DNA from: Firmicutes bacterium CAG:646
GTDB taxonomy: Bacteria; Bacillota; Clostridia; Lachnospirales; Lachnospiraceae
Length of the DNA stretch: 5,406 bases
Reading direction: 5' to 3'
NCBI GenBank assembly: GCA_000432335.1
Contig: HF995400.1
Span: forward strand, 1-5,406
The notes under the pieces are model-generated. The model did no database searches, had not been told where the DNA came from, and saw only the letters and a list, made by a program, of their open reading frames with translations. The translations under genes and the position numbers were made by a program. Positions 1-5,406 of the stretch are shown here, one piece after another. Each line of letters starts with the position of its first letter. The first letter of the stretch is position 1.

Positions 1-58
1 GTTTTTCGACAATTCCATTATACCAAAGGAACGTATTTATGCCTTTTTAATTAGCTGA

Positions 59-370
59 AATATTGAATTTTCAAGGTTCATCACACCTTATTGGTGTGGG
101 AAGTTTGAGTTTATTACTTCTATCAAGAATACCCACCGGGTTCAGATTTGTTCAAAAAACGGATATCGGGACGTGCCTTTATCTCTGACAGAACTGGAAA
201 AACAACTGGGAGAAGATTTTGTTCTCTGCCGCCGGGATTGTCTCGTAAATCTCACGCATATCCAGCATATGGATCATCTGACCCGCCAACTAACTCTGGA
301 CAACCAGGAAAAAATAAATTGTTCTATTCGGGGATGGAAATCACTCAAACTGCGTCAGCCATTCCTTTGA
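59..370 (+). pseudogene. Degenerate remnant of a LytTR-domain DNA-binding regulator (C-terminal part)
   Basis: The frame read from 59 to the TGA at 368-370 carries a recognisable LytTR domain, the DNA-binding half of AgrA/LytR-type response regulators. From about 110 it reads ITSIKNTHRVQI, then NGYRDVPLSLTELEKQLG, then FVLCRRDCLVNL, then a final strand region ending in LRQPFL. The family hallmark HRSxLVN is changed to RRDCLVN, so the usual His and Ser are lost. There is no start codon with an RBS; the first in-frame candidate is a GTG at 173 inside the domain. No receiver domain precedes it. Earlier LytTR-like pieces seem to lie in other frames: FHYTKGTY in the frame of position 1 (16-39), and PF, a stop, then LAEILNF around 42-71 in the frame of position 3. 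This suggests frameshifts plus a small insertion. The core homology from about 110 to 370 is fairly secure; the upstream pieces are tentative. It is probably non-functional. Confidence 0.62.
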
Positions 371-400
371 AATGCACATATTTTCATTCATATCTATAGC

Positions 401-407
401 AAGGAGG
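401..407 (+). promoter_or_regulatory. Ribosome binding site of the PD-(D/E)XK-like gene
   Basis: AAGGAGG is a full match to the anti-Shine-Dalgarno complement. It lies 8 nt before the ATG at 416 and fixes that start. No convincing promoter of its own is visible in the 45 bp after the LytTR remnant; a TTGAAA at 367-372 with a TATCTA at 391-396 would place the transcript start on top of the RBS. Confidence 0.9.
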
Positions 408-415
408 CACATCTT

Positions 416-1204
416 ATGACTTTATCTCATCGTATTCAAACAAAGAAACTTCAATTAGAAAAAGAACTTCAGAAAAGCAAAACATTTCTGGAAAGCGCCC
501 CGGAAGGCGCTCTGATCTGCCAAAAAACGCCACATGGAGTCCGATGGATGCAAAAACAGGAGGTCAATGGAACAAGAAAGTATATTTCTCAAAAGAACAG
601 AAATCTGGCAGAACAGTTGGCTTTGAAAAAATATCACACCTATAAGATTCAGGAAATAAGCGAAGAATTGAAAGCTCTCAATGCCTATCTGAAATATCAT
701 AAAGAAAATCCCTCAAAAGCAGCTCTTAAAATTTTAAATGCCGTAGGTTTTCAGGAATTACTCGAACCCGTTCTCTTTTCTTTATCTGAAGAATTAGAAC
801 AGTGGTCTCATGATTCTTACCAACAAAACCCATTCTATCCAGAACAAAGAAATATTAAGACTCTCTCCGGGCAAAAAGTACGCTCAAAGTCAGAAGCACT
901 GATTGCCATAAAACTTACAGAATTTGGAATTCCCTTTCACTATGAAGAAGCTCTGCCTCTGGAGGAAAAAGTATACTATCCAGACTTTACCCTGCGCCAT
1001 CCTGAAACCGGAAAGTTCTTTTATTGGGAACATTTTGGAATGATGGACAATCCTTCCTATGCTCAAAAAGCTGCCGATAAAATAGCATCTTATGCCACAC
1101 ATGGAATCTTCCCTTTTGTAAACTTCTTTATGACTTTTGAATCTAAAGATCACCCCCTGGATCTTGAACAAGTGGAAGCACTGATACAATACTATCTCAC
1201 TTGA
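416..1204 (+). CDS. Uncharacterised PD-(D/E)XK nuclease-like protein (262 aa)
   Basis: This intact gene starts at an ATG 8 nt after AAGGAGG and ends in TGA. Residues about 5-25 and 60-97 are charged and helical, probably coiled coil. Between them, around 28-58, lies a segment typical of these proteins (PEGALICQKTPHGVRWMQKQ, then KYISQKNR). Residues about 148-262 resemble a PD-(D/E)XK fold: RSKSE with E160, a helix (ALIAIKLTEFGIPFHYEEAL), YPDFTL with D190, then YWEHFGMM with E205, and a helical tail. The order E, D, ExH fits a nuclease core in which the usual lysine is replaced by His206. From memory, similar proteins of similar length recur, often in several copies, in Lachnospiraceae genomes, without a characterised function. 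There is no signal peptide or membrane segment, so it is probably cytoplasmic. It stands alone, downstream of a broken regulator gene and convergent with the PFOR gene. Nuclease activity, substrate and role are inference; a structural nucleic-acid-binding role is also possible. Confidence 0.85.
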   Translation: MTLSHRIQTKKLQLEKELQKSKTFLESAPEGALICQKTPHGVRWMQKQEVNGTRKYISQKNRNLAEQLALKKYHTYKIQEISEELKALNAYLKYHKENPSKAALKILNAVGFQELLEPVLFSLSEELEQWSHDSYQQNPFYPEQRNIKTLSGQKVRSKSEALIAIKLTEFGIPFHYEEALPLEEKVYYPDFTLRHPETGKFFYWEHFGMMDNPSYAQKAADKIASYATHGIFPFVNFFMTFESKDHPLDLEQVEALIQYYLT

Positions 1205-1230
1205 TACGAAAACTTACTTTTCTAAAAATC

Positions 1231-1261
1231 TTCACTACTTTTTCTTCAGAAAAATAGTGAA
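1231..1261 (+). terminator. AT-rich hairpin after the PD-(D/E)XK-like gene, possible weak terminator
   Basis: TTCACTA pairs with TAGTGAA and TTTTT with AAAAA around the loop CTTCAG, with a single bulged C. The hairpin starts 27 nt after the stop codon and is followed by ACTTTTTC. The stem is almost all A/T and the T run is interrupted, so it would be a poor terminator by itself. It also forms part of the repeat structure here, which may be its real origin. Confidence 0.3.
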
Positions 1262-1294
1262 ACTTTTTCAAATTCATTAAAATATGCACTTTTC
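1250..1294 (+). repeat. Direct repeat unit A (partner at 1333-1377)
   Basis: The unit consists of AAAAATAGTGAA (1250-1261), 18 loosely conserved bases, then AAATATGCACTTTTC (1280-1294). Its partner lies exactly 83 bp downstream with the same internal spacing; the first box matches at 11 of 12 bases and the second at 14 of 15. Confidence 0.7.
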
Positions 1295-1332
1295 AACTTC
1301 AAAAATGGGTATTTCAGAAAAAATATATATCC

Positions 1333-1377
1333 AAAAGTAGTGAAGAATTTCTAAAATCCGCGAAATGTGCACTTTTC
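1333..1377 (+). repeat. Direct repeat unit B (partner at 1250-1294)
   Basis: The unit consists of AAAAGTAGTGAA (1333-1344), 18 bases, then AAATGTGCACTTTTC (1363-1377). The first box doubles as the right arm of the 118-bp inverted repeat. The middle part is only weakly like unit A, so the pair is either an old duplication or two protein/RNA recognition sites whose boxes are under selection. Confidence 0.7.
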
Positions 1378-1404
1378 CAGATTCCCGTCCATCCACAAGC
1401 ACCA

Positions 1405-1433
1405 AAAACCCCGGTCGCAAGGACCGGGGTTTT
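1405..1433. terminator. Strong bidirectional intrinsic terminator between convergent genes
   Basis: CCCCGGTC (1409-1416) pairs with GACCGGGG (1422-1429) around a 5-nt loop GCAAG. Flanking AAAA and TTTT extend the stem. Read on the minus strand, the hairpin lies about 10 nt after the PFOR stop codon and is followed by a run of five T. Read on the plus strand it is followed by TTTTATTTTAT. It can therefore stop PFOR transcription and also catch transcription arriving from the gene at 416-1204. Confidence 0.93.
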
Positions 1434-1443
1434 ATTTTATCTA

Positions 1444-4400
1444 TTACTCTTCGTTTCCGTACAGAGTAACCAGTTTTTTCAGATATGTGTATCTGTCTTT
1501 TGCCTGTTCTTCGTTCAGCGCAAACAATCTTGCAGCTTTTTCCGGATTGGAACGTTTCAGAGAATTGTAACGAACCTCTCCATCCAGGAATGCCTGGTAA
1601 TCATCTGTAGGCTCTTTGGAGTCCAGAGTGAATTTGTTTTCTGCTGCAGGGTTGAAACGGAAGTTGTGCCAGTATCCGCACTTAACAGCCAATTCTTCCT
1701 CCGTCTGAGCTTTGCTCATACCTTTCTTGATACCATGGTTGATACATGGAGCATAAGCAATGATCAGAGATGGTCCCGGATATGCTTCTGCCTCTGCCAG
1801 AGCTTTTACTGTCTGGTTGAAGTCAGCACCCATGGAAATCTGAGCTACATATACATAACCGTAAGACATAGCGATGGAAGCCAGGTCTTTCTTCTTAGTT
1901 TCTTTTCCGCCTGCTGCGAACTGAGCGATTGCTCCGGTAGGTGTAGCTTTGGAGGACTGTCCGCCTGTGTTGGAGTAAACTTCTGTATCAAATACCATGA
2001 TGTTAATATCTTTTCCACTTGCTAATACGTGGTCAACACCACCGAATCCGATATCGTAAGCCCATCCGTCACCACCGAAGATCCACTGAGATTTCTTAGC
2101 CAGGAAGTCTTTATTCTTAACGATATCACGGCATACGTCACAGTCAACACCGGAAAGAACCTCTACCAGCTTATCTGTAGCGGATCCGTTTGTAGCGCCT
2201 ACGCTGAAGGTATCCAGCCACTCTTTACATGCAGCTTTTACTTCTTCAGAAGCAGCTTCGTTAGCCATTACAGACTCAACTTTCTCTTTCAGACCGTCAC
2301 GCATTGCTTTCTGAGCCAGCAGCATACCGTAACCAAACTCTGCGTTATCCTCGAACAGAGAGTTGGACCAAGCCGGACCCTGTCCTTTTGCATTTACAGT
2401 GTAAGGTGTGGACGGTGAGGAGTTACCCCAGATAGAAGAACATCCTGTAGCGTTAGCGATGTACATTCTGTCACCGAACAGCTGAGTGATCAGTTTTGCG
2501 TAAGGTGTCTCACCACAACCTGCACAAGCTCCGGAGAACTCAAGGAGAGGCTGTTTGAACTGAGAACCTTTTACTGTATTCTCTTTGAATTTAGCGATAA
2601 CATCTTTTTTCTCCGGCAGAGTTACTGCATAATCAAAGAATTTCTGAGATCCTACATTTGCTTCCATGTTTTCCATAGCCAGGGCTTTCGCACCTTTCTT
2701 TCCAGGACAAACATTTGCACAGGAACCACATCCGGTACAATCCAGTGCGGATACTGCGATAGCAAATTTGTATTCTTTCATACCAGTCATATCCAGAGAT
2801 GCTGGAGCTTTTTCTGCTTCTTCAGCAGTCATAGCTACCGGACGGATAACTGCGTGCGGACAAACGTATGCACAACGGTTACACTGGATACAGTTTTCCG
2901 GATTCCATACAGGAATATTTACTGCGATACCACGTTTCTCGTATGCAGATGTTCCGGATGGAGTTGTTCCATCTACATAATCTTTGAATGCAGATACAGG
3001 CAGGCTGTTACCTTCCTGAGCAGATACTTTAGACTGAATGTTGTTAACAAAGTCAACAGCATCTTTTCTTCCGCTTTCTGCATGAGTCATTACCAGACCT
3101 TCATCAGCTGCATCTTTCCAGCTTTCCGGTACCTGAACTTCAACGATCTGTTTAGCACCTTCATCGATAGCTGCCCAGTTCTTAGCTACTACATCATCAC
3201 CTTTACGTCCGTATGTAGCTTTTGCTGCTGCTTTCATCAGCTCGATAGCATGCTCTTCAGGAATGATAGCTGCCAGTTTGAAGAATGCAGACTGCAGAAT
3301 GGTATTGATACGTGTTGGTCCCATACCAGTCTCGATACCGATCTTCACACCGTCGATCGTGTAGAACTTGATACCGTGGTTAGCGATAAATGCTTTTACC
3401 TGTCCTGGCAGATGTTTTTCCAGACCTTCCATATCCCATGGGCAGTTCAGAAGGAATGTACCGCCGTCAACCAATTCCTGAACCATGTTATATTTGTTAA
3501 TATAAGATGGATTATGGCAGGCAACAAAGTTCGCCTGTTTGATCAGGTATGTGGATTTGATCGGTTTCTTACCAAAACGCAGGTGAGACATTGTCACACC
3601 ACCGGATTTTTTGGAGTCATAATCAAAATATGCCTGTGCATACATGTCTGTGTTGTCACCGATGATCTTGATGGAGTTCTTGTTAGCACCTACAGTACCA
3701 TCTGCTCCCAGACCCCAGAACTTACAGTTGATAGTTCCTTCCGGAGTAGTTACCAGAGGAGCTCCAACTTCCAGAGACAGATTTGTCACATCATCAACGA
3801 TACCGATTGTGAATTTCTCTTTTGTTGTATTTTCAAATACAGCTACGATCTGTGCCGGAGTTGTATCTTTAGATCCCAGTCCGTAACGTCCTGTGAAGAT
3901 TGGTGTGTCGTTGAACTTCGTTCCTTTTAAAGCTGCAACAACATCCAGATACAGAGGCTCGCCCAGAGCGCCTGGCTCTTTTGTTCTGTCCAGAACAGAA
4001 ATCTGTTTTACAGTCTCAGGAATAGCGTCAACCAGCGCCTGTGCACAGAATGGTCTGTACAAACGAACTTTTACTACGCCGACTTTTTTGCCTGCTGCCA
4101 TCAGGTAATCGATGGTTTCTTCGATCGTATCGTTCACAGAACCCATAGCGATAATTACATGTTCAGCATCCTCAGCACCGTAGTAGTTGAACAGTTTGTA
4201 GTTTGTTCCAATCTTTTCATTTACTTTATCCATGTACTCCTGTACAACTGCCGGAAGAGCATCATAATAGGAGTTGCATGCTTCTCTTGCCTGGAAGAAG
4301 ATATCCGGGTTCTGAGCAGAACCTCTCTGGCATGGATGGTTTGGATTCAGCGCGTTCTTACGGAAAGCGTCGATGGCATCCATATCAGCCATATCTTTCA

Positions 4401-4971
4401 GATCTTCGTAATCCCATGTTTCGATCTTCTGGATCTCATGAGAAGTACGGAATCCATCAAAGAAGTTGATAAATGGAACCTTACCTTTGATAGCTGCCAG
4501 ATGAGCAACTGGAGTCAGGTCCATAACTTCCTGTACGGAAGACTCGCACAGCATAGCTGCGCCGGTCTGACGACAGGCATAAACATCAGAGTGATCTCCG
4601 AAAATAGATAATGCATGGCTTGCCAGCGCACGAGCTGATACGTTAAATACACCCGGAAGCTGCTCACCAGCGATTTTGTAAAGGTTAGGGATCATCAACA
4701 GAAGACCCTGAGAAGCTGTATAAGTAGTTGTCAGAGCACCTGCTGCCAGAGAACCGTGTACTGCACCTGCTGCACCTGCCTCGGACTGCATCTCAGTTAC
4801 CTGAACTTCCTGTCCGAAAATGTTCTTTCTTCCCTGAGTTGCCCATTCATCTGTAGCTTCTGCCATAACAGATGATGGAGTAATCGGGTAAATGGCTGCT
4901 ACATCTGAAAATGCGTATGACGCATGAGCGGCAGCATGATTACCATCCATGGTTTTCATTTTTCTTGCCAT
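1444..4971 (-). CDS. nifJ: Pyruvate:ferredoxin (flavodoxin) oxidoreductase, single-chain, 1175 aa
   Basis: The enzyme oxidises pyruvate with CoA to acetyl-CoA and CO2 and passes the electrons to ferredoxin; it works in the cytoplasm of anaerobes. The N-terminal domain has YPITPSS, with T31 at the pyruvate-binding position known from the Desulfovibrio africanus enzyme. A ferredoxin-like domain binds two 4Fe-4S clusters, with cysteines 694, 697, 700, 704 and 745, 748, 751, 755. The thiamine diphosphate domain follows: C816, C819, C844 and C1076 match the ligands of the proximal cluster, and GGDG (966-969) with YSNTGG (999-1004) forms the cofactor/Mg site. All key residues are present and the frame is intact. 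Only 99 residues follow C1076, so the C-terminal extension that protects the D. africanus enzyme from oxygen is absent; oxygen sensitivity is inferred. The start at 4971 (MARKMKTMDGNHAA) fits the family and has AAGGAGG 8 nt upstream. The gene ends with tandem stops TAA TAG. Promoter and terminator both flank it closely, so it is probably monocistronic. The symbol por is also used. Confidence 0.98.
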   Translation of the reverse strand: MARKMKTMDGNHAAAHASYAFSDVAAIYPITPSSVMAEATDEWATQGRKNIFGQEVQVTEMQSEAGAAGAVHGSLAAGALTTTYTASQGLLLMIPNLYKIAGEQLPGVFNVSARALASHALSIFGDHSDVYACRQTGAAMLCESSVQEVMDLTPVAHLAAIKGKVPFINFFDGFRTSHEIQKIETWDYEDLKDMADMDAIDAFRKNALNPNHPCQRGSAQNPDIFFQAREACNSYYDALPAVVQEYMDKVNEKIGTNYKLFNYYGAEDAEHVIIAMGSVNDTIEETIDYLMAAGKKVGVVKVRLYRPFCAQALVDAIPETVKQISVLDRTKEPGALGEPLYLDVVAALKGTKFNDTPIFTGRYGLGSKDTTPAQIVAVFENTTKEKFTIGIVDDVTNLSLEVGAPLVTTPEGTINCKFWGLGADGTVGANKNSIKIIGDNTDMYAQAYFDYDSKKSGGVTMSHLRFGKKPIKSTYLIKQANFVACHNPSYINKYNMVQELVDGGTFLLNCPWDMEGLEKHLPGQVKAFIANHGIKFYTIDGVKIGIETGMGPTRINTILQSAFFKLAAIIPEEHAIELMKAAAKATYGRKGDDVVAKNWAAIDEGAKQIVEVQVPESWKDAADEGLVMTHAESGRKDAVDFVNNIQSKVSAQEGNSLPVSAFKDYVDGTTPSGTSAYEKRGIAVNIPVWNPENCIQCNRCAYVCPHAVIRPVAMTAEEAEKAPASLDMTGMKEYKFAIAVSALDCTGCGSCANVCPGKKGAKALAMENMEANVGSQKFFDYAVTLPEKKDVIAKFKENTVKGSQFKQPLLEFSGACAGCGETPYAKLITQLFGDRMYIANATGCSSIWGNSSPSTPYTVNAKGQGPAWSNSLFEDNAEFGYGMLLAQKAMRDGLKEKVESVMANEAASEEVKAACKEWLDTFSVGATNGSATDKLVEVLSGVDCDVCRDIVKNKDFLAKKSQWIFGGDGWAYDIGFGGVDHVLASGKDINIMVFDTEVYSNTGGQSSKATPTGAIAQFAAGGKETKKKDLASIAMSYGYVYVAQISMGADFNQTVKALAEAEAYPGPSLIIAYAPCINHGIKKGMSKAQTEEELAVKCGYWHNFRFNPAAENKFTLDSKEPTDDYQAFLDGEVRYNSLKRSNPEKAARLFALNEEQAKDRYTYLKKLVTLYGNEE

Positions 4972-4979
4972 TTTATTTT

Positions 4980-4986
4980 CCTCCTT
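4980..4986 (-). promoter_or_regulatory. Ribosome binding site of the PFOR gene
   Basis: On the minus strand AAGGAGG lies 8 nt before the ATG at 4971. It is a full-strength site, as expected for an abundant central enzyme, and supports this start over the internal ATGs at codons 5 and 8. Confidence 0.93.
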
Positions 4987-5016
4987 AGATTATAAAAAAA
5001 TTAACCCTTATATGCG

Positions 5017-5045
5017 ATTATAGCACTCTTTCTCCGGCATGTCTA
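5017..5045 (-). promoter_or_regulatory. Sigma-A type promoter of the PFOR gene with extended -10
   Basis: On the minus strand TAGACA (5040-5045) is followed after exactly 17 bp by TATAAT (5017-5022), and TG one base before the -10 gives the extended -10 form TGCTATAAT. The -35 differs from TTGACA at one position. A/T tracts upstream could act as an UP element. Transcription would start near 5010, giving a leader of roughly 38 nt, too short for a riboswitch. A short inverted repeat, CGGCA and TGCCG (5051-5055 and 5035-5039), brackets the -35 and could be an operator, but five-base arms are weak evidence. Confidence 0.85.
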
Positions 5046-5067
5046 TTTTTTGCCGAAAAATCATGGA

Positions 5068-5087
5068 ATGTTTTTTGAAAAATACAT
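5068..5087. other. Imperfect 20-bp palindrome upstream of the PFOR promoter
   Basis: ATGTTTTTTGAAAAATACAT is a palindrome with ATGT/ACAT ends and T4/A4 inner arms, mismatched at one inner pair and at the centre. It lies about 23-42 bp upstream of the -35 hexamer, a suitable place for a regulator site or UP element. It also overlaps the poly-T tail of the upstream terminator and is very A/T rich, so it may have no function. Confidence 0.25.
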
Positions 5088-5091
5088 AAAA

Positions 5092-5123
5092 TTGCCGGGA
5101 CATCTCATAAAATGCCCCGGCAA
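5092..5123 (-). terminator. Intrinsic terminator of the ASKHA-protein gene
   Basis: On the minus strand TTGCCGGGGCAT pairs with ATGTCCCGGCAA through 12 positions (one G-T wobble) around an 8-nt loop, and is followed by TTTTATGTATTTTTC. It begins 3 nt after the TAA at 5127-5129. Read on the plus strand the wobble becomes an A-C mismatch, which supports minus-strand use. It separates this gene from the PFOR unit. Confidence 0.9.
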
Positions 5124-5126
5124 ATC

Positions 5127-5406
5127 TTATTCAAAAAACATAGCATCCATATAAGCTTCCTGAAAAACAGGATGAACCGACAGATCAATTTCCTTTGCAC
5201 AAGAAGCGATCCGCTCCGCTTCATGGATTTTTACTCCGCCCAAAAGAAGCTGGACTGCCCCCTGCAGGGCGCTGTTTCCCACCGCCTGAAGCTTTTCTGA
5301 AAATTCTTCCGGGAACATTCCTACGTCTGCCGCCTTCCCATAGTCCAGACAATAGCCGAAGCCGCCTGCCACATAAACGGTATCTACCTTAGAAGCTTCC
5401 ACCCCA
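5127..5406 (-). CDS. C-terminal end of an ASKHA-domain (RamA-like / corrinoid-activation) protein, partial
   Basis: The last 92 codons of a gene entering from the right edge are present; the start is outside the window. The GTG at 5402 is an internal valine codon, not a start. The fragment reads VDTVYVAGGFGYCLDYGKAA, then GMFP, AVGNSALQGAV, EAERIA and finally VHPVFQEAYMDAMFF. The AGGFG nucleotide-binding motif, the GNSALQGA segment and the FQExxxxAMFF ending are typical of the C-terminus of ASKHA-fold proteins with an N-terminal 2Fe-2S ferredoxin domain (formerly DUF4445). These reactivate corrinoid methyltransferase proteins by ATP-dependent reduction in acetogens and methylotrophic anaerobes. 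Typical members exceed 500 residues, so most is missing here and the ferredoxin domain cannot be confirmed. Family assignment is good; the exact corrinoid partner is unknown. Confidence 0.82.
   Translation of the reverse strand, partial: GVEASKVDTVYVAGGFGYCLDYGKAADVGMFPEEFSEKLQAVGNSALQGAVQLLLGGVKIHEAERIASCAKEIDLSVHPVFQEAYMDAMFFE

Larger units (their letters stand above)
1229..1346. repeat. MITE-like 118-bp inverted-repeat element between convergent genes
   Basis: TCTTCACTACTTTT at 1229-1242 is the exact reverse complement of AAAAGTAGTGAAGA at 1333-1346, giving 14-bp perfect terminal inverted repeats around 90 bp of AT-rich DNA. One base outside each end sits the same 9-mer, TTTCTAAAA (1219-1227 and 1348-1356), resembling a target-site duplication. 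No open reading frame lies inside. This geometry suits a small non-autonomous mobile element or a dispersed intergenic repeat. The sequence is very A/T rich, and the 9-mer may instead belong to the overlapping direct repeat described separately, so the mobile-element reading is inference. Confidence 0.5.

Noticed and set aside
82..98. CACACC-TTATT-GGTGTG hairpin as a terminator
   Set aside because: No T-tract follows on either strand, and it lies inside the decayed LytTR gene; it is mentioned only as part of the possible insertion.
367..396. TTGAAA-N18-TATCTA as promoter of the 416-1204 gene
   Set aside because: The start point would fall on the RBS, leaving almost no leader, and the -10 is a poor match. 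The gene may instead be read from upstream of the window.
148..399. 83-codon plus-strand frame overlapping the LytTR remnant
   Set aside because: It is the +1 shadow of the LytTR reading; its peptide resembles no family and it has no RBS.
890..1189. Antisense frame inside the PD-(D/E)XK-like gene
   Set aside because: It has no RBS or recognisable motif, and the sense frame has clear conserved motifs.
1219..1377. CRISPR array
   Set aside because: There are only two imperfect direct units with diverged interiors and an 83-bp period, no uniform repeats and no cas genes.
2854..3930. Long 358-codon open frame on the plus strand inside the PFOR gene
   Set aside because: It lies wholly antisense to a clearly functional 1175-residue enzyme, its product is rich in Cys/Phe/Ser without any known domain, and no RBS precedes it. 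It reflects codon bias of the real gene.
4972..5010. Riboswitch or other leader element before PFOR
   Set aside because: The predicted leader is only about 38 nt, without a stable structured region.

Overview
The window looks like a chromosomal segment of an anaerobic Firmicute, most likely a gut Lachnospiraceae (Blautia/Ruminococcus/Dorea-like). The reasons are a clostridial-type single-chain pyruvate:ferredoxin oxidoreductase, strong AAGGAGG ribosome binding sites, AT-rich intergenic DNA, and an unnamed PD-(D/E)XK-like protein of a type I know mainly from that family. The placement is inference from protein character; no marker gene is present.

Layout. Positions 1-370 (+) hold the decayed C-terminal end of a LytTR DNA-binding regulator. 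It has no start codon or receiver domain, and its beginning is scattered over different frames. Positions 416-1204 (+) encode a complete 262-residue protein with a helical front half and a PD-(D/E)XK nuclease-like back half. Positions 1205-1443 separate two convergent genes. They contain a compact repeat structure (a 118-bp MITE-like inverted repeat at 1229-1346 and two 45-bp direct units 83 bp apart) followed by a strong, apparently bidirectional terminator (1405-1433). Positions 1444-4971 (-) encode full-length pyruvate:ferredoxin oxidoreductase (1175 residues, all cofactor ligands present), with its own RBS and a near-consensus extended -10 promoter at 5017-5045. Positions 5127-5406 (-) are the C-terminal end of an ASKHA-domain protein related to activators of corrinoid enzymes, closed by a terminator at 5092-5123.

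How the genes relate. The PFOR gene is a stand-alone transcription unit: a terminator and a promoter separate it from the ASKHA gene upstream, and its own terminator follows. It is the central pyruvate-to-acetyl-CoA enzyme of an anaerobe. The ASKHA gene suggests corrinoid-dependent methyl-transfer metabolism nearby, as in acetogens, but a functional link to PFOR is only positional. The nuclease-like gene points the opposite way and has no recognisable partner here. I see no convincing new multi-gene system. The items most worth a second look are the intergenic repeat element, the broken LytTR gene and the uncharacterised PD-(D/E)XK protein.
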